Source of the DNA: JAAFIM01 sp964467315 | Lineage (GTDB): Bacteria > Bacteroidota > Bacteroidia > Chitinophagales > Saprospiraceae | Assembly (NCBI GenBank): GCA_964467315.1 | Contig: CAYXSA010000007.1 | Span: 1-64,000, forward strand | Direction: 5' to 3' | Length of the DNA: 64,000 bases | In this document: piece after piece, positions 15,072 to 23,317 of the stretch | Layout of the letters: every line of letters begins with the position of its first letter | Numbering within the stretch: position 1 is the stretch's first letter | Position numbers and translations under genes: made by a program | Notes under the pieces: model-generated | What the model was told of the DNA's origin: nothing | The model's database searches: none | The model's input: the letters and a program-made list of their open reading frames with translations, nothing else

Positions 15072-18000
15072 TCAAGAGAGCAGTTGCAAATTGGGCGGAA
15101 TGAGGGCTATCACCCGCGTGCCTGCTGCCTCGCCCGCCGCGTCGCGCAAATCTTCGATTTCGATGCTGATGTTTTGCCCGTAGAGCTGATTGAGTACGCG
15201 AATGCGCTCCGTGATGTTGCGCGAGCCGTAGGAAGTGTGTGTGATGTTGCGGCGCGCGCGTATGGCGGCGGCGGCTTCGCGCCCGATGCCATTATCTTCG
15301 ACCGTGAAGCGCAATTTCTTTTTCCAAACGTCGATGCGCACCAATAAACGCCGCTCGCCCTCTGTTTTGGGCAATAAGCCGTGCATAATGCTGTTTTCGA
15401 TGAGCGGCTGAATGAGCATAGGCGGCACCTGCCAAAGGTTAGGGTCGACGCTGGCATCTACCTCTATGCGAAAATTGTCGGAAGGATTGCTTAGGCGCAG
15501 GCGCTCCAACTCCAAGTAGCGTTGTAGGGTTTCGATTTCGTCCTGCAAGGGGATTATGGGGCGTTTGGAATTATCCAAAATGCGGCGTATCAGGCTCGAA
15601 AAGCTGGCGAGAAAGGAGGTCGCTTGGCGCTTGTCGTTTTGGCGAACGAAGTACAAGATGGAGTTCATCGCATTGAAGATAAAATGCGGGTTCATCTGCG
15701 CGTGTAGGGCATTTTGCTCCGTAAACCAGACCTTTTTTTGCAATCTTGCGCGTCGGCGTACCAAAGCGAAGGCGAGCCAAAGCAGCAGCAAAACCGCGCC
15801 CACTACGCTCAACTGAAACCACCAAAGCCGCCAAAAGGGGGCTTCTATGCGCAGGCGCAGGGTAGCGGCTTGGGGCGAGAAGGAGCCATCGGGATTTTGG
15901 GCAGCTACCCAAAAGGTATAGTCGCCATGTTCGAGGTTGGTGTACTGTATGCTGCGGGCGTTGGTCGTCTGCCAATCCGCGTCCTTACCTTCGAGCCGAT
16001 AGCGATAGCGGATATTGCCCTGCGAGCGAAAGCGAATGCTTAGGAATTCAAATTGTAGGTTGGTTTCTCCGTATTGGAGGGTGATGAGGCTATCTGTTAG
16101 GGGGATTTCTTGCCCGCCGACCAAGATGCGGCGTATATGTGTGCTGCTGTTGGCATTGGCTCGGCTTTCTGCCTCCAGTTGGGCAGGCAAAAAGGAGACT
16201 ACGCCCGCATCGGTAGCGAGCCAAAGCCGAGCGCTGTCGCTATCGGTGGGCAGTTGCAAAATGTCGTAAATGCCGTTGGTGGGTAGTCCGTTTTGGGTGC
16301 TGTAGCCTACGATGCGGCTTGGTTGGCTGCTGCCGTTTTGCCATTGGATTTTATCTAAGCCTTTGTTGGTAGCGACCCACCAAGTTTGGGCGGAGGGAGC
16401 ATAGACTTTCTGTATGTAGTTGCTGCTTAGTCCGTCGGACTGCTGTAAGTTTTGCCATTCGTTGGCTTTGAGTTCGTACCAAAAGCCCCAACCTGCAGTA
16501 GCGATGAGCAGTCTACCCGCTCGGCTTTGGCTGATGCTGCGTATGCTGATGCCTTTTTTATAGGGCATAGCGGCGCTGTCGGCGGGGGGGATTAGGGTTT
16601 TCGTGGATTGGCAGAGCCGATAAATGCCCTCGTCGGTTGCGAGCAAAAAGGTATCGCCGCGCAAATGGGCGATGCTATGCACAGGCGCATGAAAATTAAT
16701 TTCTTGGCTTTGCCAGCGTAGTTGTCGGGTTTGTTGGTCAAACAGCATAAGCCCCGCAGCGGGGGCAACCCAAAAAGCGCCTTCTTGCGCGGGGGCGAAG
16801 GCGCGGGCTTGCATCTGCGGGGGCAGGTTGGCGGCTTGTCCGCTAATGCCCCACCACTGCCAAGCGGTATTGCCTGTTTGTACTTCGATGGCATTGCCGT
16901 TGCCGAGTAAAATATGCTGCCTTAGGCTATCGTAATGCCAAGCGCTGGCAGGGCTGGCGGCTTGATTGTAGTAGGTCGGCAGTACGGTTTGCTCGGTAAC
17001 TCGGTAAACCATCCCACTGGCGCTCAAGGTCAAAACAAAGGGCGGGGCATGGAGCAGGGTACGAAGTTGATTTTGATGCGGATAGGGCGACACAGTCTGG
17101 AGGCGCACGCCGCGATAGGGCATAAAAATAAGCCCTTCGCTACTCGTAGCGAGCCAATAGTTGCCCTCGCGGTCTTGCAGCACTTGCTGCAGCGCCTGAG
17201 CGCCGAAATAAGTGCTTGCGGGTCTGCGCATATCGCCGCCCTCCCAAAGATAAGCGCCCGCCGAAGTCGAAGCCCAAGCGTTGCCGCTTTTGTCGATATA
17301 AAAATGGCGTACTTCGGGCAAGATTTGGGCAAAGGAATCCAAAGCCAATACGCCACCCGTTTGCAAATCTATGCGCAGGCTGTAGCGTCGATTGATGCAA
17401 TGCAGGCGAGCGCCTTGCAAGTGGCAATGGCAGTCGGTAAAGCCCGTAGACCAAAATTCGCCCAGTCGGCGCGCTTGGGTGGGGGGGCTGCTTTCGTGGC
17501 TGCCGCTGCGGGTATTGAGTAGAAAGGGGGCAATAGATTCGGACGTGAGAGCGCTGCGCTGCACCTCATAAAGCAGGGCGCTACTGGGGCTTTCGGCGAG
17601 TTGGGCAAGGGGACGAAAAGCGCTATCCGAAAGAGCGGCGGCGTATACGAGACTTTCGTTTTTTTGATGCGGCAGGGCGCGAAAGGCAACATAAAGTGTA
17701 TCGCCCGCATCGAGCTGAAAGCTGCCGATTTCTCTGCCCGCTGCCAAAGCTCGAAGCGGGGCAGAAAGCCGATGTACGCTAATTTTCCCCTCTTCCCAAA
17801 GGCTCAAATATGCCCCATCTGAGATTATCCACAAGCGTCCGCGTTGGTCTTCAAAAATGCGCTGCGTCGCCTCTACGGGCAGCCCCTCTTGGCGCGTGTA
17901 ATGCTCAAATTCGTAGCCATCGTAGCGCACCAAACCCGCCGCCGTGCAAAGCCACAAAAAGCCCCGCCCGTCCTGATACGCCTGCCGCAGTTCATTGCTC

Positions 18001-18098
18001 GGCAAGCCCTGCTGCAGATTAAAAAAGCGCGAATACACCGACTGCGCCGACAAGCGCGCCGCCATCAAAAAAAGACCAATCGTCAAAAGTGTACGCAT
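15072..18098 (-). CDS. Propeller-type sensor histidine kinase, LytS family output
   Basis: The product is 1008 residues from the ATG at 18098 (MRTLLTIGLFLMAARLSAQ, signal peptide). It has a long periplasmic two-component-regulator propeller (repeats such as GLPSNELRQAYQDGRGFLWL, GRLWIIS and GLSSNYIQKVY over about 25-620), a Y_Y_Y domain (about 625-710), one membrane segment (about 725-745), and a His_kinase domain with His805 in MNPHFIFN, followed by an HATPase with ENSIMHG and DNGIG. LytS-type kinases usually signal to a LytTR response regulator, but none is in the window. The sensed ligand is unknown; related propellers often sense polysaccharides. Confidence 0.9.
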   Translation of the reverse strand: MRTLLTIGLFLMAARLSAQSVYSRFFNLQQGLPSNELRQAYQDGRGFLWLCTAAGLVRYDGYEFEHYTRQEGLPVEATQRIFEDQRGRLWIISDGAYLSLWEEGKISVHRLSAPLRALAAGREIGSFQLDAGDTLYVAFRALPHQKNESLVYAAALSDSAFRPLAQLAESPSSALLYEVQRSALTSESIAPFLLNTRSGSHESSPPTQARRLGEFWSTGFTDCHCHLQGARLHCINRRYSLRIDLQTGGVLALDSFAQILPEVRHFYIDKSGNAWASTSAGAYLWEGGDMRRPASTYFGAQALQQVLQDREGNYWLATSSEGLIFMPYRGVRLQTVSPYPHQNQLRTLLHAPPFVLTLSASGMVYRVTEQTVLPTYYNQAASPASAWHYDSLRQHILLGNGNAIEVQTGNTAWQWWGISGQAANLPPQMQARAFAPAQEGAFWVAPAAGLMLFDQQTRQLRWQSQEINFHAPVHSIAHLRGDTFLLATDEGIYRLCQSTKTLIPPADSAAMPYKKGISIRSISQSRAGRLLIATAGWGFWYELKANEWQNLQQSDGLSSNYIQKVYAPSAQTWWVATNKGLDKIQWQNGSSQPSRIVGYSTQNGLPTNGIYDILQLPTDSDSARLWLATDAGVVSFLPAQLEAESRANANSSTHIRRILVGGQEIPLTDSLITLQYGETNLQFEFLSIRFRSQGNIRYRYRLEGKDADWQTTNARSIQYTNLEHGDYTFWVAAQNPDGSFSPQAATLRLRIEAPFWRLWWFQLSVVGAVLLLLWLAFALVRRRARLQKKVWFTEQNALHAQMNPHFIFNAMNSILYFVRQNDKRQATSFLASFSSLIRRILDNSKRPIIPLQDEIETLQRYLELERLRLSNPSDNFRIEVDASVDPNLWQVPPMLIQPLIENSIMHGLLPKTEGERRLLVRIDVWKKKLRFTVEDNGIGREAAAAIRARRNITHTSYGSRNITERIRVLNQLYGQNISIEIEDLRDAAGEAAGTRVIALIPPNLQLLS

Positions 18099-18131
18099 AG
18101 CGAAATTGTCCCCATTTCGATAGGACTGGGG

Positions 18132-18139
18132 CAAAGATA
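18132..18139 (-). promoter_or_regulatory. -7 box TATCTTTG upstream of the sensor kinase
   Basis: A perfect TAnnTTTG box on the minus strand, 34 bases before the ATG at 18098. It is bordered on the far side by the T-run of family A copy 9. Confidence 0.55.
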
Positions 18140-18151
18140 CAGTTTTTTTTG

Positions 18152-18233
18152 GGGCGTGCCCGCGCCGCCAAAAAGGGCGGCGCGGTCGGGCTATGCGAGC
18201 CGTAGCATGCTACGGCTCTACTATCCCTCACGC
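18152..18233 (-). repeat. Family A element, copy 9
   Basis: The element plus its accessory hairpin (18241-18266) is base-for-base the same as copy 10, 1.2 kb away. Together they frame the 18271-19266 gene as direct repeats. The accessory hairpin ends within five bases of that gene's stop codon. Confidence 0.92.
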
Positions 18234-18270
18234 GGGATATGGCAGCCGCGCCGCAAAGGGCGGCGCAGCT

Positions 18271-19266
18271 CTATCGCAATACCCCCGCCAACAGTTGCAA
18301 TTTCTCTTCGCCTGCGCCTTGTATTTCTGCCTTTAGCAGCGGGTCTACGGGCGTTTTGGGCAAGGCGGCGAGCAGTGCGCGCACGGTGTCGCTCCTTACG
18401 GCTGTGCGCAAGGCTTCCCATTGCTCTATTTGCCAAACTTCGCGCTGCAGCAGCGCCCTGCGTTCGCCTTGTGCGCGCATTCGCGCTATCCGCGCCGCCG
18501 CCTGCTCCTCCCAATACTCCACCAACTGCGAAGGCGACAGATACTCGCGTATATCGTCTTTTACCTCAAAAACCTCTATTGCATCTTCCAAATGCTCACG
18601 GGTTATGTAAAACCAGTCCCCTTCTGCAAAGACGCGTCTACTCGCTGCACCCGTTTCAAAAAAACAAGGCTCTTCACCTGATTCAGGGTGGTAAGTTTTA
18701 GCTACTGTCCAGCCCAAATGCTGCTCTACATCCTTAAAAAAATCCGCAAAACGCTGCCGTATGAGCTTGCTTTGCCTGCCCTGCCAAGTGATGTATTCCT
18801 CCAGTATGTCATCGTCGTGTTCTTCCATCACGGGTAAGATATAGGATAAATTGAGCTCAAGCGATAGACCATTATCTTCCTCAAAAAAACGGAAATTTAT
18901 CCAAGATAAATCGTCGACTGTGAGTGGATACCACATTTCGGCTTCTAATTCGCTTTCGCCCCTAATATAACATCTGGAATATCCCATAGGATTAGATATA
19001 GACAAGTTTTTGAGCGTACTATACAACTCGTCTATCTTGCTACTCTCAAACCTTACCCCTGTTTTGTCCAAAAAAGAAAACCGTTTTGCTGTCAGCAATT
19101 GATGCTTATCCATCAACTCTAAAAAGAGCATAGTTTTGTCTGCAATTTTTTCGGCAATGGGCATTTTTTTTTCCTCAAAATCTTGAGGCGCAGGCTCTTT
19201 GCGTCCCCAATCGTGATCGGCTTTAAAATCAAGGCTACTCCAGCCGTTGTTATTTCTTAGTGCCAT
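18271..19266 (-). CDS. Hypothetical 331-residue protein between two identical repeats
   Basis: Soluble and acidic, with no signal peptide or membrane segment. The N-terminal 30 residues are probably flexible (GWSSLDFKADHDWGRKEPAP). The middle has alternating strands and helices (MWYPLTVDDLSWINFRFFEED), and residues 235-310 form a long helical region ending in a Leu/Ala-rich tail. I do not recognise a family. Downstream in transcription order of a Septu-like pair but separated from it by a repeat, so membership in that system is possible but unproven. The flanking identical direct repeats suggest the gene could have been gained, or could be lost, as a unit. Confidence 0.65.
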   Translation of the reverse strand: MALRNNNGWSSLDFKADHDWGRKEPAPQDFEEKKMPIAEKIADKTMLFLELMDKHQLLTAKRFSFLDKTGVRFESSKIDELYSTLKNLSISNPMGYSRCYIRGESELEAEMWYPLTVDDLSWINFRFFEEDNGLSLELNLSYILPVMEEHDDDILEEYITWQGRQSKLIRQRFADFFKDVEQHLGWTVAKTYHPESGEEPCFFETGAASRRVFAEGDWFYITREHLEDAIEVFEVKDDIREYLSPSQLVEYWEEQAAARIARMRAQGERRALLQREVWQIEQWEALRTAVRSDTVRALLAALPKTPVDPLLKAEIQGAGEEKLQLLAGVLR

Positions 19267-19353
19267 ATCGTTTTTTTATTCAGACCAAGTAAACTGACTG
19301 CCGTCGATGCAGCAAGATACCAAGACATCAAGGTTTTATGGACTAGTTTTTTG

Positions 19354-19435
19354 GGGCGTGCCCGCGCCGCCAAAAAGGGCGGCGCGGTCGGGCTATGCGA
19401 GCCGTAGCATGCTACGGCTCTACTATCCCTCACGC
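19354..19435 (-). repeat. Family A element, copy 10
   Basis: Identical to copy 9 through the accessory hairpin at 19443-19468. It ends within ten bases of the HNH gene stop codon (19478). Confidence 0.92.
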
Positions 19436-19477
19436 GGGATATGGCAGCCGCGCCGCAAAGGGCGGCGCGGCGTGCAG

Positions 19478-20365
19478 TTAGTCGGGAGTTGCCGCGTTGA
19501 CTATGCTCTGGAAAACGTTGATAAGCAATTCGCGTTCTTCTTCATTGGGAAAAAGGGGCAGTATAATTTCTTCATATCTCATAACACATTGAAGAGCAAC
19601 CAAAGAAAAAGGCTTATCTTCGTCTATGCCGCCTTCTATATGGTCTATTATTACAATTTCTAATTCCTCAAGCAAGGCTTGTCTGCCCAAGTTCCTGCGC
19701 GTGCATATACCAATTATCTTTTCTAATTCTTCTTTGAACCTATCAACGATTTTTTGTCGAGCAACAAGTAAATTTTCTCTATTTAGGTTGCAGATTTCTT
19801 TAGTTTTTTCGCCTCTGCCTTCTGCATCTGTACCGCTTAACTCTCCTATACTATTGACCTGCAAGCAATTTTCAGGCTGGTCTATTTCGGGGTGTAGTAA
19901 ATAAGGACGCTCTTCTATAAGCGGTGTATTATGCGCACCGCAAGCACTTGTATCTAAAGCGCCAGTAGCTGTAAAAATGGGCAAGCTTTGCCGCCTCGCG
20001 TCATTGATAATAGGAAACTTAGTACCCTTTCCGCCACCGCCTTTGTTACAGTCATGACAAGAAGGCAATAAATTTGTCCACTCATAGCAAAGCCAGTAAT
20101 AGCCGTTGTGTGCAGGCAAACCTGTTATGCCTTTTTTAGGGCGGTAATGCTCTACTTCAGGGGTATGTTCTGTATTTTCGCAATAAGCGCATTTATTGAA
20201 ATAAATTGCCTTTAAGGTGTTGCTTATATCTGTGGGCAGGGATTTAGGGATAGCATCACCATTTCCGCTTTGTGCGATGCGTAACAGTTCGGCAGTACAA
20301 TTCAGCAACGAGGCAGGTTTCGGAAATCGCGCGGCTTGTTCGATTTTTCGGGTATTTCGGCGCAT
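19478..20365 (-). CDS. HNH nuclease, Septu PtuB-like
   Basis: The product is 295 residues. The HNH core is readable: C59-x2-C62 (CAYC), E72-H73 in VEHYRPK, N98 in WTNLLPSC, C103-x2-C106 and N107-K108 in CHDCNKGGGG. The two CxxC pairs hold structural zinc in this class, and the His/Asn pair is catalytic. The C-terminal half is helical. It starts 6 bases after the AAA-type ATPase gene, so the two are one transcript. ATPase plus HNH nuclease is the PtuA/PtuB arrangement of Septu anti-phage systems, in which the nuclease degrades nucleic acid on infection. The role is inferred from architecture; the HNH call itself is firm. Confidence 0.85.
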   Translation of the reverse strand: MRRNTRKIEQAARFPKPASLLNCTAELLRIAQSGNGDAIPKSLPTDISNTLKAIYFNKCAYCENTEHTPEVEHYRPKKGITGLPAHNGYYWLCYEWTNLLPSCHDCNKGGGGKGTKFPIINDARRQSLPIFTATGALDTSACGAHNTPLIEERPYLLHPEIDQPENCLQVNSIGELSGTDAEGRGEKTKEICNLNRENLLVARQKIVDRFKEELEKIIGICTRRNLGRQALLEELEIVIIDHIEGGIDEDKPFSLVALQCVMRYEEIILPLFPNEEERELLINVFQSIVNAATPD

Positions 20366-20371
20366 AGCAGC

Positions 20372-22180
20372 TTATTTTTTGAAAAGGTTGCGGACTTTTT
20401 CGCGATTTTCGGGGGAACTAAAAAATTCGTCAATTCTTTTGCGCCTTTCGTCGCTTTCTACTTTCTCATCGTAACTATCTTCTGTGCGAATACGCTCCTC
20501 TTTTTTATGGCTTGTTGGATATATTTCTGTTAAGCCAAAGAGCGGTGAACTCAAAATAATGTTGGGCAGCCAATTAGAAATATCTTCTTCTGCGTCTTCG
20601 AGCCTTTGGAGCGTGATGCCTTCTTCTTTTGTGCGGTTTACTTTCAAAAAAACGGAGTTTTCGGGTGCACCCAAGAGCGGAATAGGGCTATGCGTGGACA
20701 CGATAAATTGTACCTGCGGAAAAATTTCGGAAAGCAAGCTCGGAAGCGCTTTTTGCCATTTCGGGTGTAGGTGCAATTCCAGTTCGTCGATTAACACGAT
20801 ACCGCTTAAATCAGAAGTCAAAGTAACATCTTTTTGCTCTTCATAGAGGCGTATAAGCATATCGCCAACAACCACCAAAATAGTTTTATAGCCTGCTGCT
20901 AATTGGTGGAATTGTACAGGAGCATAACCCGTACTTTGCGCCTCTTCGCTGTTTTCGTCGTTGGGTAATTCTATATAAGTTATTTCATTGGTTTCTTCAT
21001 TTGGTACAATTTGTAATCTGGGCAGAAGCATAGAAAATGCTTCTTGCGCTTGCTCATACCGCTCTCGCAATAAGTCGTTTTCATTCCGTTTGATGTGCCA
21101 ATCTGCAAATTTTTCTTCTATATTTGATAGCGCTACGTTGTTTTGAAATAGGCTTTGTACAGGGCTTTTAGGGCTTACAGCATGGTCTTTGCCTAAGAGC
21201 ATCAAACGCGATGAGCCATAAGCTAAAACGCGTTTTTTAATAGCTTTTTTGATGGTTGATTTAGTAGAGTTATTGAGCGTTATTTCTATGCGGCAATCGG
21301 GATTTTCTTTTTCTAAGTTAAAAGTGAAACTTTCTACCCCACGCAATCCTAAAGCAAGCGCCTGCAATACTGATGTTTTACCAAAACCGTTTTCACCCGT
21401 TAAAAAAATCCATCTATTTTCAGGTTTCAGGTTCTTTATTTCGACATCTTTAATACCGATAAATTTTTTTATACTAAAAGACTTTAAACTATATTTAAGT
21501 TGATTATTGGGTGTAAACCAAAGTTCTTTATTTTCGTAAAAGAAAGAACTATATGCCCACATTCTGTTGCGTTCTTCTTGGAAGATAGGTGCACCATATT
21601 TATGGAAAAAATCGCGCATATCTTGCTCAAAATTGGCTGTTTCGTCTTTTTGAAAAAGATTTTTTGCAATAAGAATGCGGTGGTTATTTGACAGAATTGT
21701 ACAATACTCTTTAGGATTTTCGAGATACTGAATGGCTCTTTTTACGTGTAACGATTTTATTTGCTCGCTTTCGCAGTTTGCCTTTTTATAAGCCAACAAA
21801 TTGTAAATCCAATAATGCTGGTACACTCCTGCTTTCGTAAATCCCCAAATTTTGTTTTCGCCCCATTTGGGGCTACGATAGCCTCGCGTATCACAATAGG
21901 CGATAACTCGATACAAGCTATCCCAAAAAGCAATATCTTTTTCAGAATTTTTGCGGATTTTTTCTTCTAAAAAATCGCTTGGGGTTACTCCATTTTGCAT
22001 TGCTTGCCGAAAATCGGCTTCCGCTTGCTCAACGTTTGTTTCGTAAACTTTAAACGCCTCAAAACAGTCTTTAGCGTTTTGGTGGTGGAATTCTACGGCA
22101 TCAAAAGAATGCCAAGAACCACGACTTTTTTCCCAAAATACGTTTACTCGGCTTTGAATTAAATCCTTATTTATAGCCAT
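20372..22180 (-). CDS. SMC/RecF-like AAA ATPase, Septu PtuA-like, with long N-terminal domain
   Basis: The product is 602 residues. The ABC/RecF-like ATPase covers about 228-560: Walker A GENGFGKTS (262-270), signature-like LAAGYKT (428-433), Walker B IVLIDELELHLHP (461-473) and H-loop STHSP (495-499). Residues 1-225 form a helical, aromatic-rich domain (with WDSLYRVIAYCDTRGYRSP) that I cannot match to a known family and that seems longer than in a minimal PtuA. The C-terminus is charged. The following HNH gene (6-base gap) completes a Septu-like pair. No reverse transcriptase is nearby, so it is not a retron effector. Confidence 0.85.
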   Translation of the reverse strand: MAINKDLIQSRVNVFWEKSRGSWHSFDAVEFHHQNAKDCFEAFKVYETNVEQAEADFRQAMQNGVTPSDFLEEKIRKNSEKDIAFWDSLYRVIAYCDTRGYRSPKWGENKIWGFTKAGVYQHYWIYNLLAYKKANCESEQIKSLHVKRAIQYLENPKEYCTILSNNHRILIAKNLFQKDETANFEQDMRDFFHKYGAPIFQEERNRMWAYSSFFYENKELWFTPNNQLKYSLKSFSIKKFIGIKDVEIKNLKPENRWIFLTGENGFGKTSVLQALALGLRGVESFTFNLEKENPDCRIEITLNNSTKSTIKKAIKKRVLAYGSSRLMLLGKDHAVSPKSPVQSLFQNNVALSNIEEKFADWHIKRNENDLLRERYEQAQEAFSMLLPRLQIVPNEETNEITYIELPNDENSEEAQSTGYAPVQFHQLAAGYKTILVVVGDMLIRLYEEQKDVTLTSDLSGIVLIDELELHLHPKWQKALPSLLSEIFPQVQFIVSTHSPIPLLGAPENSVFLKVNRTKEEGITLQRLEDAEEDISNWLPNIILSSPLFGLTEIYPTSHKKEERIRTEDSYDEKVESDERRKRIDEFFSSPENREKVRNLFKK

Positions 22181-22258
22181 GATTTTGTATGCCTTAATAA
22201 CGTAAAAAAGTTAAAATATCAGACTCCGCCCCGCGCTCCTTTGGCGCGGGGAAGAAAA

Positions 22259-22341
22259 GCGTGAGGGATATGTAGAGCCGTTAGCATGCTACGGCTCAAA
22301 TAGCCCGACCGCGCCCCCTTTATTGGGGCGCGGGCACGCCC
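22259..22341 (+). repeat. Family A element, copy 11
   Basis: The upper arm is GCATGC-centred, but one side carries an extra T (CCGTTAGC), so the stem is imperfect. Preceded by a CCCCGCGC/GCGCGGGG accessory hairpin; its CACGCCC end is 8 bases from the mlaE stop codon. Confidence 0.9.
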
Positions 22342-22348
22342 AAAAAAA

Positions 22349-23086
22349 TCAGGTCAATAAGAGGGCAATGATATAATCGGAAAGCAAAATTATGACATTG
22401 CTATTTACGACGGCTGCCGTACTGGCTTTGCCAAGCTCAATGCTGCCGCCCGTAACGTAAAAGCCCTGATAGCAAGAAATGGAGGTGAGCACGAAGGCGA
22501 AAGTGATGGATTTTATGACCATCAAAAAGACGTTGTAGGGTATGAAAAAGGCGCGCAGGCCCTGCATAAATTCGGCTTCCGAGACCAACCCGCCCATCGT
22601 ACAAGCGATATAGCCGCCCGCCATGCCCAAAAATGCCGAAAAAACGACCAGCATCGGTATCACCACCATCGCGGCGAGAATTTTGGGGAAAATCAAATAG
22701 GCTGCCGTATCTACACCCATGACTTCGAGCGCGTCGATTTGTTCTTTTTGGCGCATACCGCCGATTTCGGCGGCGATATTGGAGCCGACTTTGCCCGCCA
22801 GCGCCAAACAGGTGAAGGTCGGCGCAAGCTCAATAATCATAATATCGCGCACGATATAGCCGATGTAGTACTTCGGAATGGTCGTATCGCCAAGCTGATA
22901 AGCGAATTGAATGGCGGTTACAGCGCCGATAAATACGGAAACCAAGCCGATGATAACGAGCGAACCAACGCCGATATCGTTCATCTGTCGGGCGGTTTCT
23001 TTCCAGTACATTGATAGGCGTTCGGGGCGCGCGAACATACTTTTCATCAGTATCAGGTAGCGCCCAAAATGGTAAAAAGGCTTCAA
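22349..23086 (-). CDS. mlaE: MlaE-type ABC transporter permease (lipid asymmetry)
   Basis: The product is 245 residues with five or six membrane helices. It has the family patterns FGRY near the N-terminus, IGAVTAIQFAYQL, GGMRQKEQIDALEVMGVDTAAYL (the MlaE coupling region) and GVST-like GKASTAAVV near the end. The start is taken as TTG at 23086 because an in-frame stop lies just upstream and the conserved HFGRYLILMK would be lost at the next ATG (23047). MlaE with MlaF and an MCE protein moves phospholipids between membranes; the partners are not adjacent on this strand within the window. Confidence 0.9.
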   Translation of the reverse strand: MKPFYHFGRYLILMKSMFARPERLSMYWKETARQMNDIGVGSLVIIGLVSVFIGAVTAIQFAYQLGDTTIPKYYIGYIVRDIMIIELAPTFTCLALAGKVGSNIAAEIGGMRQKEQIDALEVMGVDTAAYLIFPKILAAMVVIPMLVVFSAFLGMAGGYIACTMGGLVSEAEFMQGLRAFFIPYNVFLMVIKSITFAFVLTSISCYQGFYVTGGSIELGKASTAAVVNSNVIILLSDYIIALLLT

Positions 23087-23194
23087 AATTTATATGCTTT
23101 CGTTGATGAAATGTTTGTTTTGAGGGCTGCGCTGTGTGCCGCCAATAGGCAGGGGCGAATGTTTATTTGCCCCTACAAGCAGCCGTTCGCCGCA

Positions 23195-23202
23195 CAAAGA
23201 TA
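23195..23202 (-). promoter_or_regulatory. -7 box TATCTTTG upstream of mlaE
   Basis: A perfect TAnnTTTG match on the minus strand, 109 bases before the TTG start. A partial family A-like hairpin (GGGGCGAAT with ATTTGCCCC, 23151-23174) sits in the leader. Confidence 0.45.
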
Positions 23203-23317
23203 GGAAGAAACTCGACTTAGATAGCTGTGGCGGCAAAATTAACAGTTGGGGCTTGGGGGCTTTTGGGTTTGGCTGCGTACTTTTGTGCTAAGAAACTGTT
23301 TCCCCCCCCCCTGCATC

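Noticed and set aside
20372..22180. Retron interpretation of the ATPase/HNH pair
   Set aside because: No reverse transcriptase or ncRNA is adjacent on either side, so the simpler Septu-like reading is preferred.
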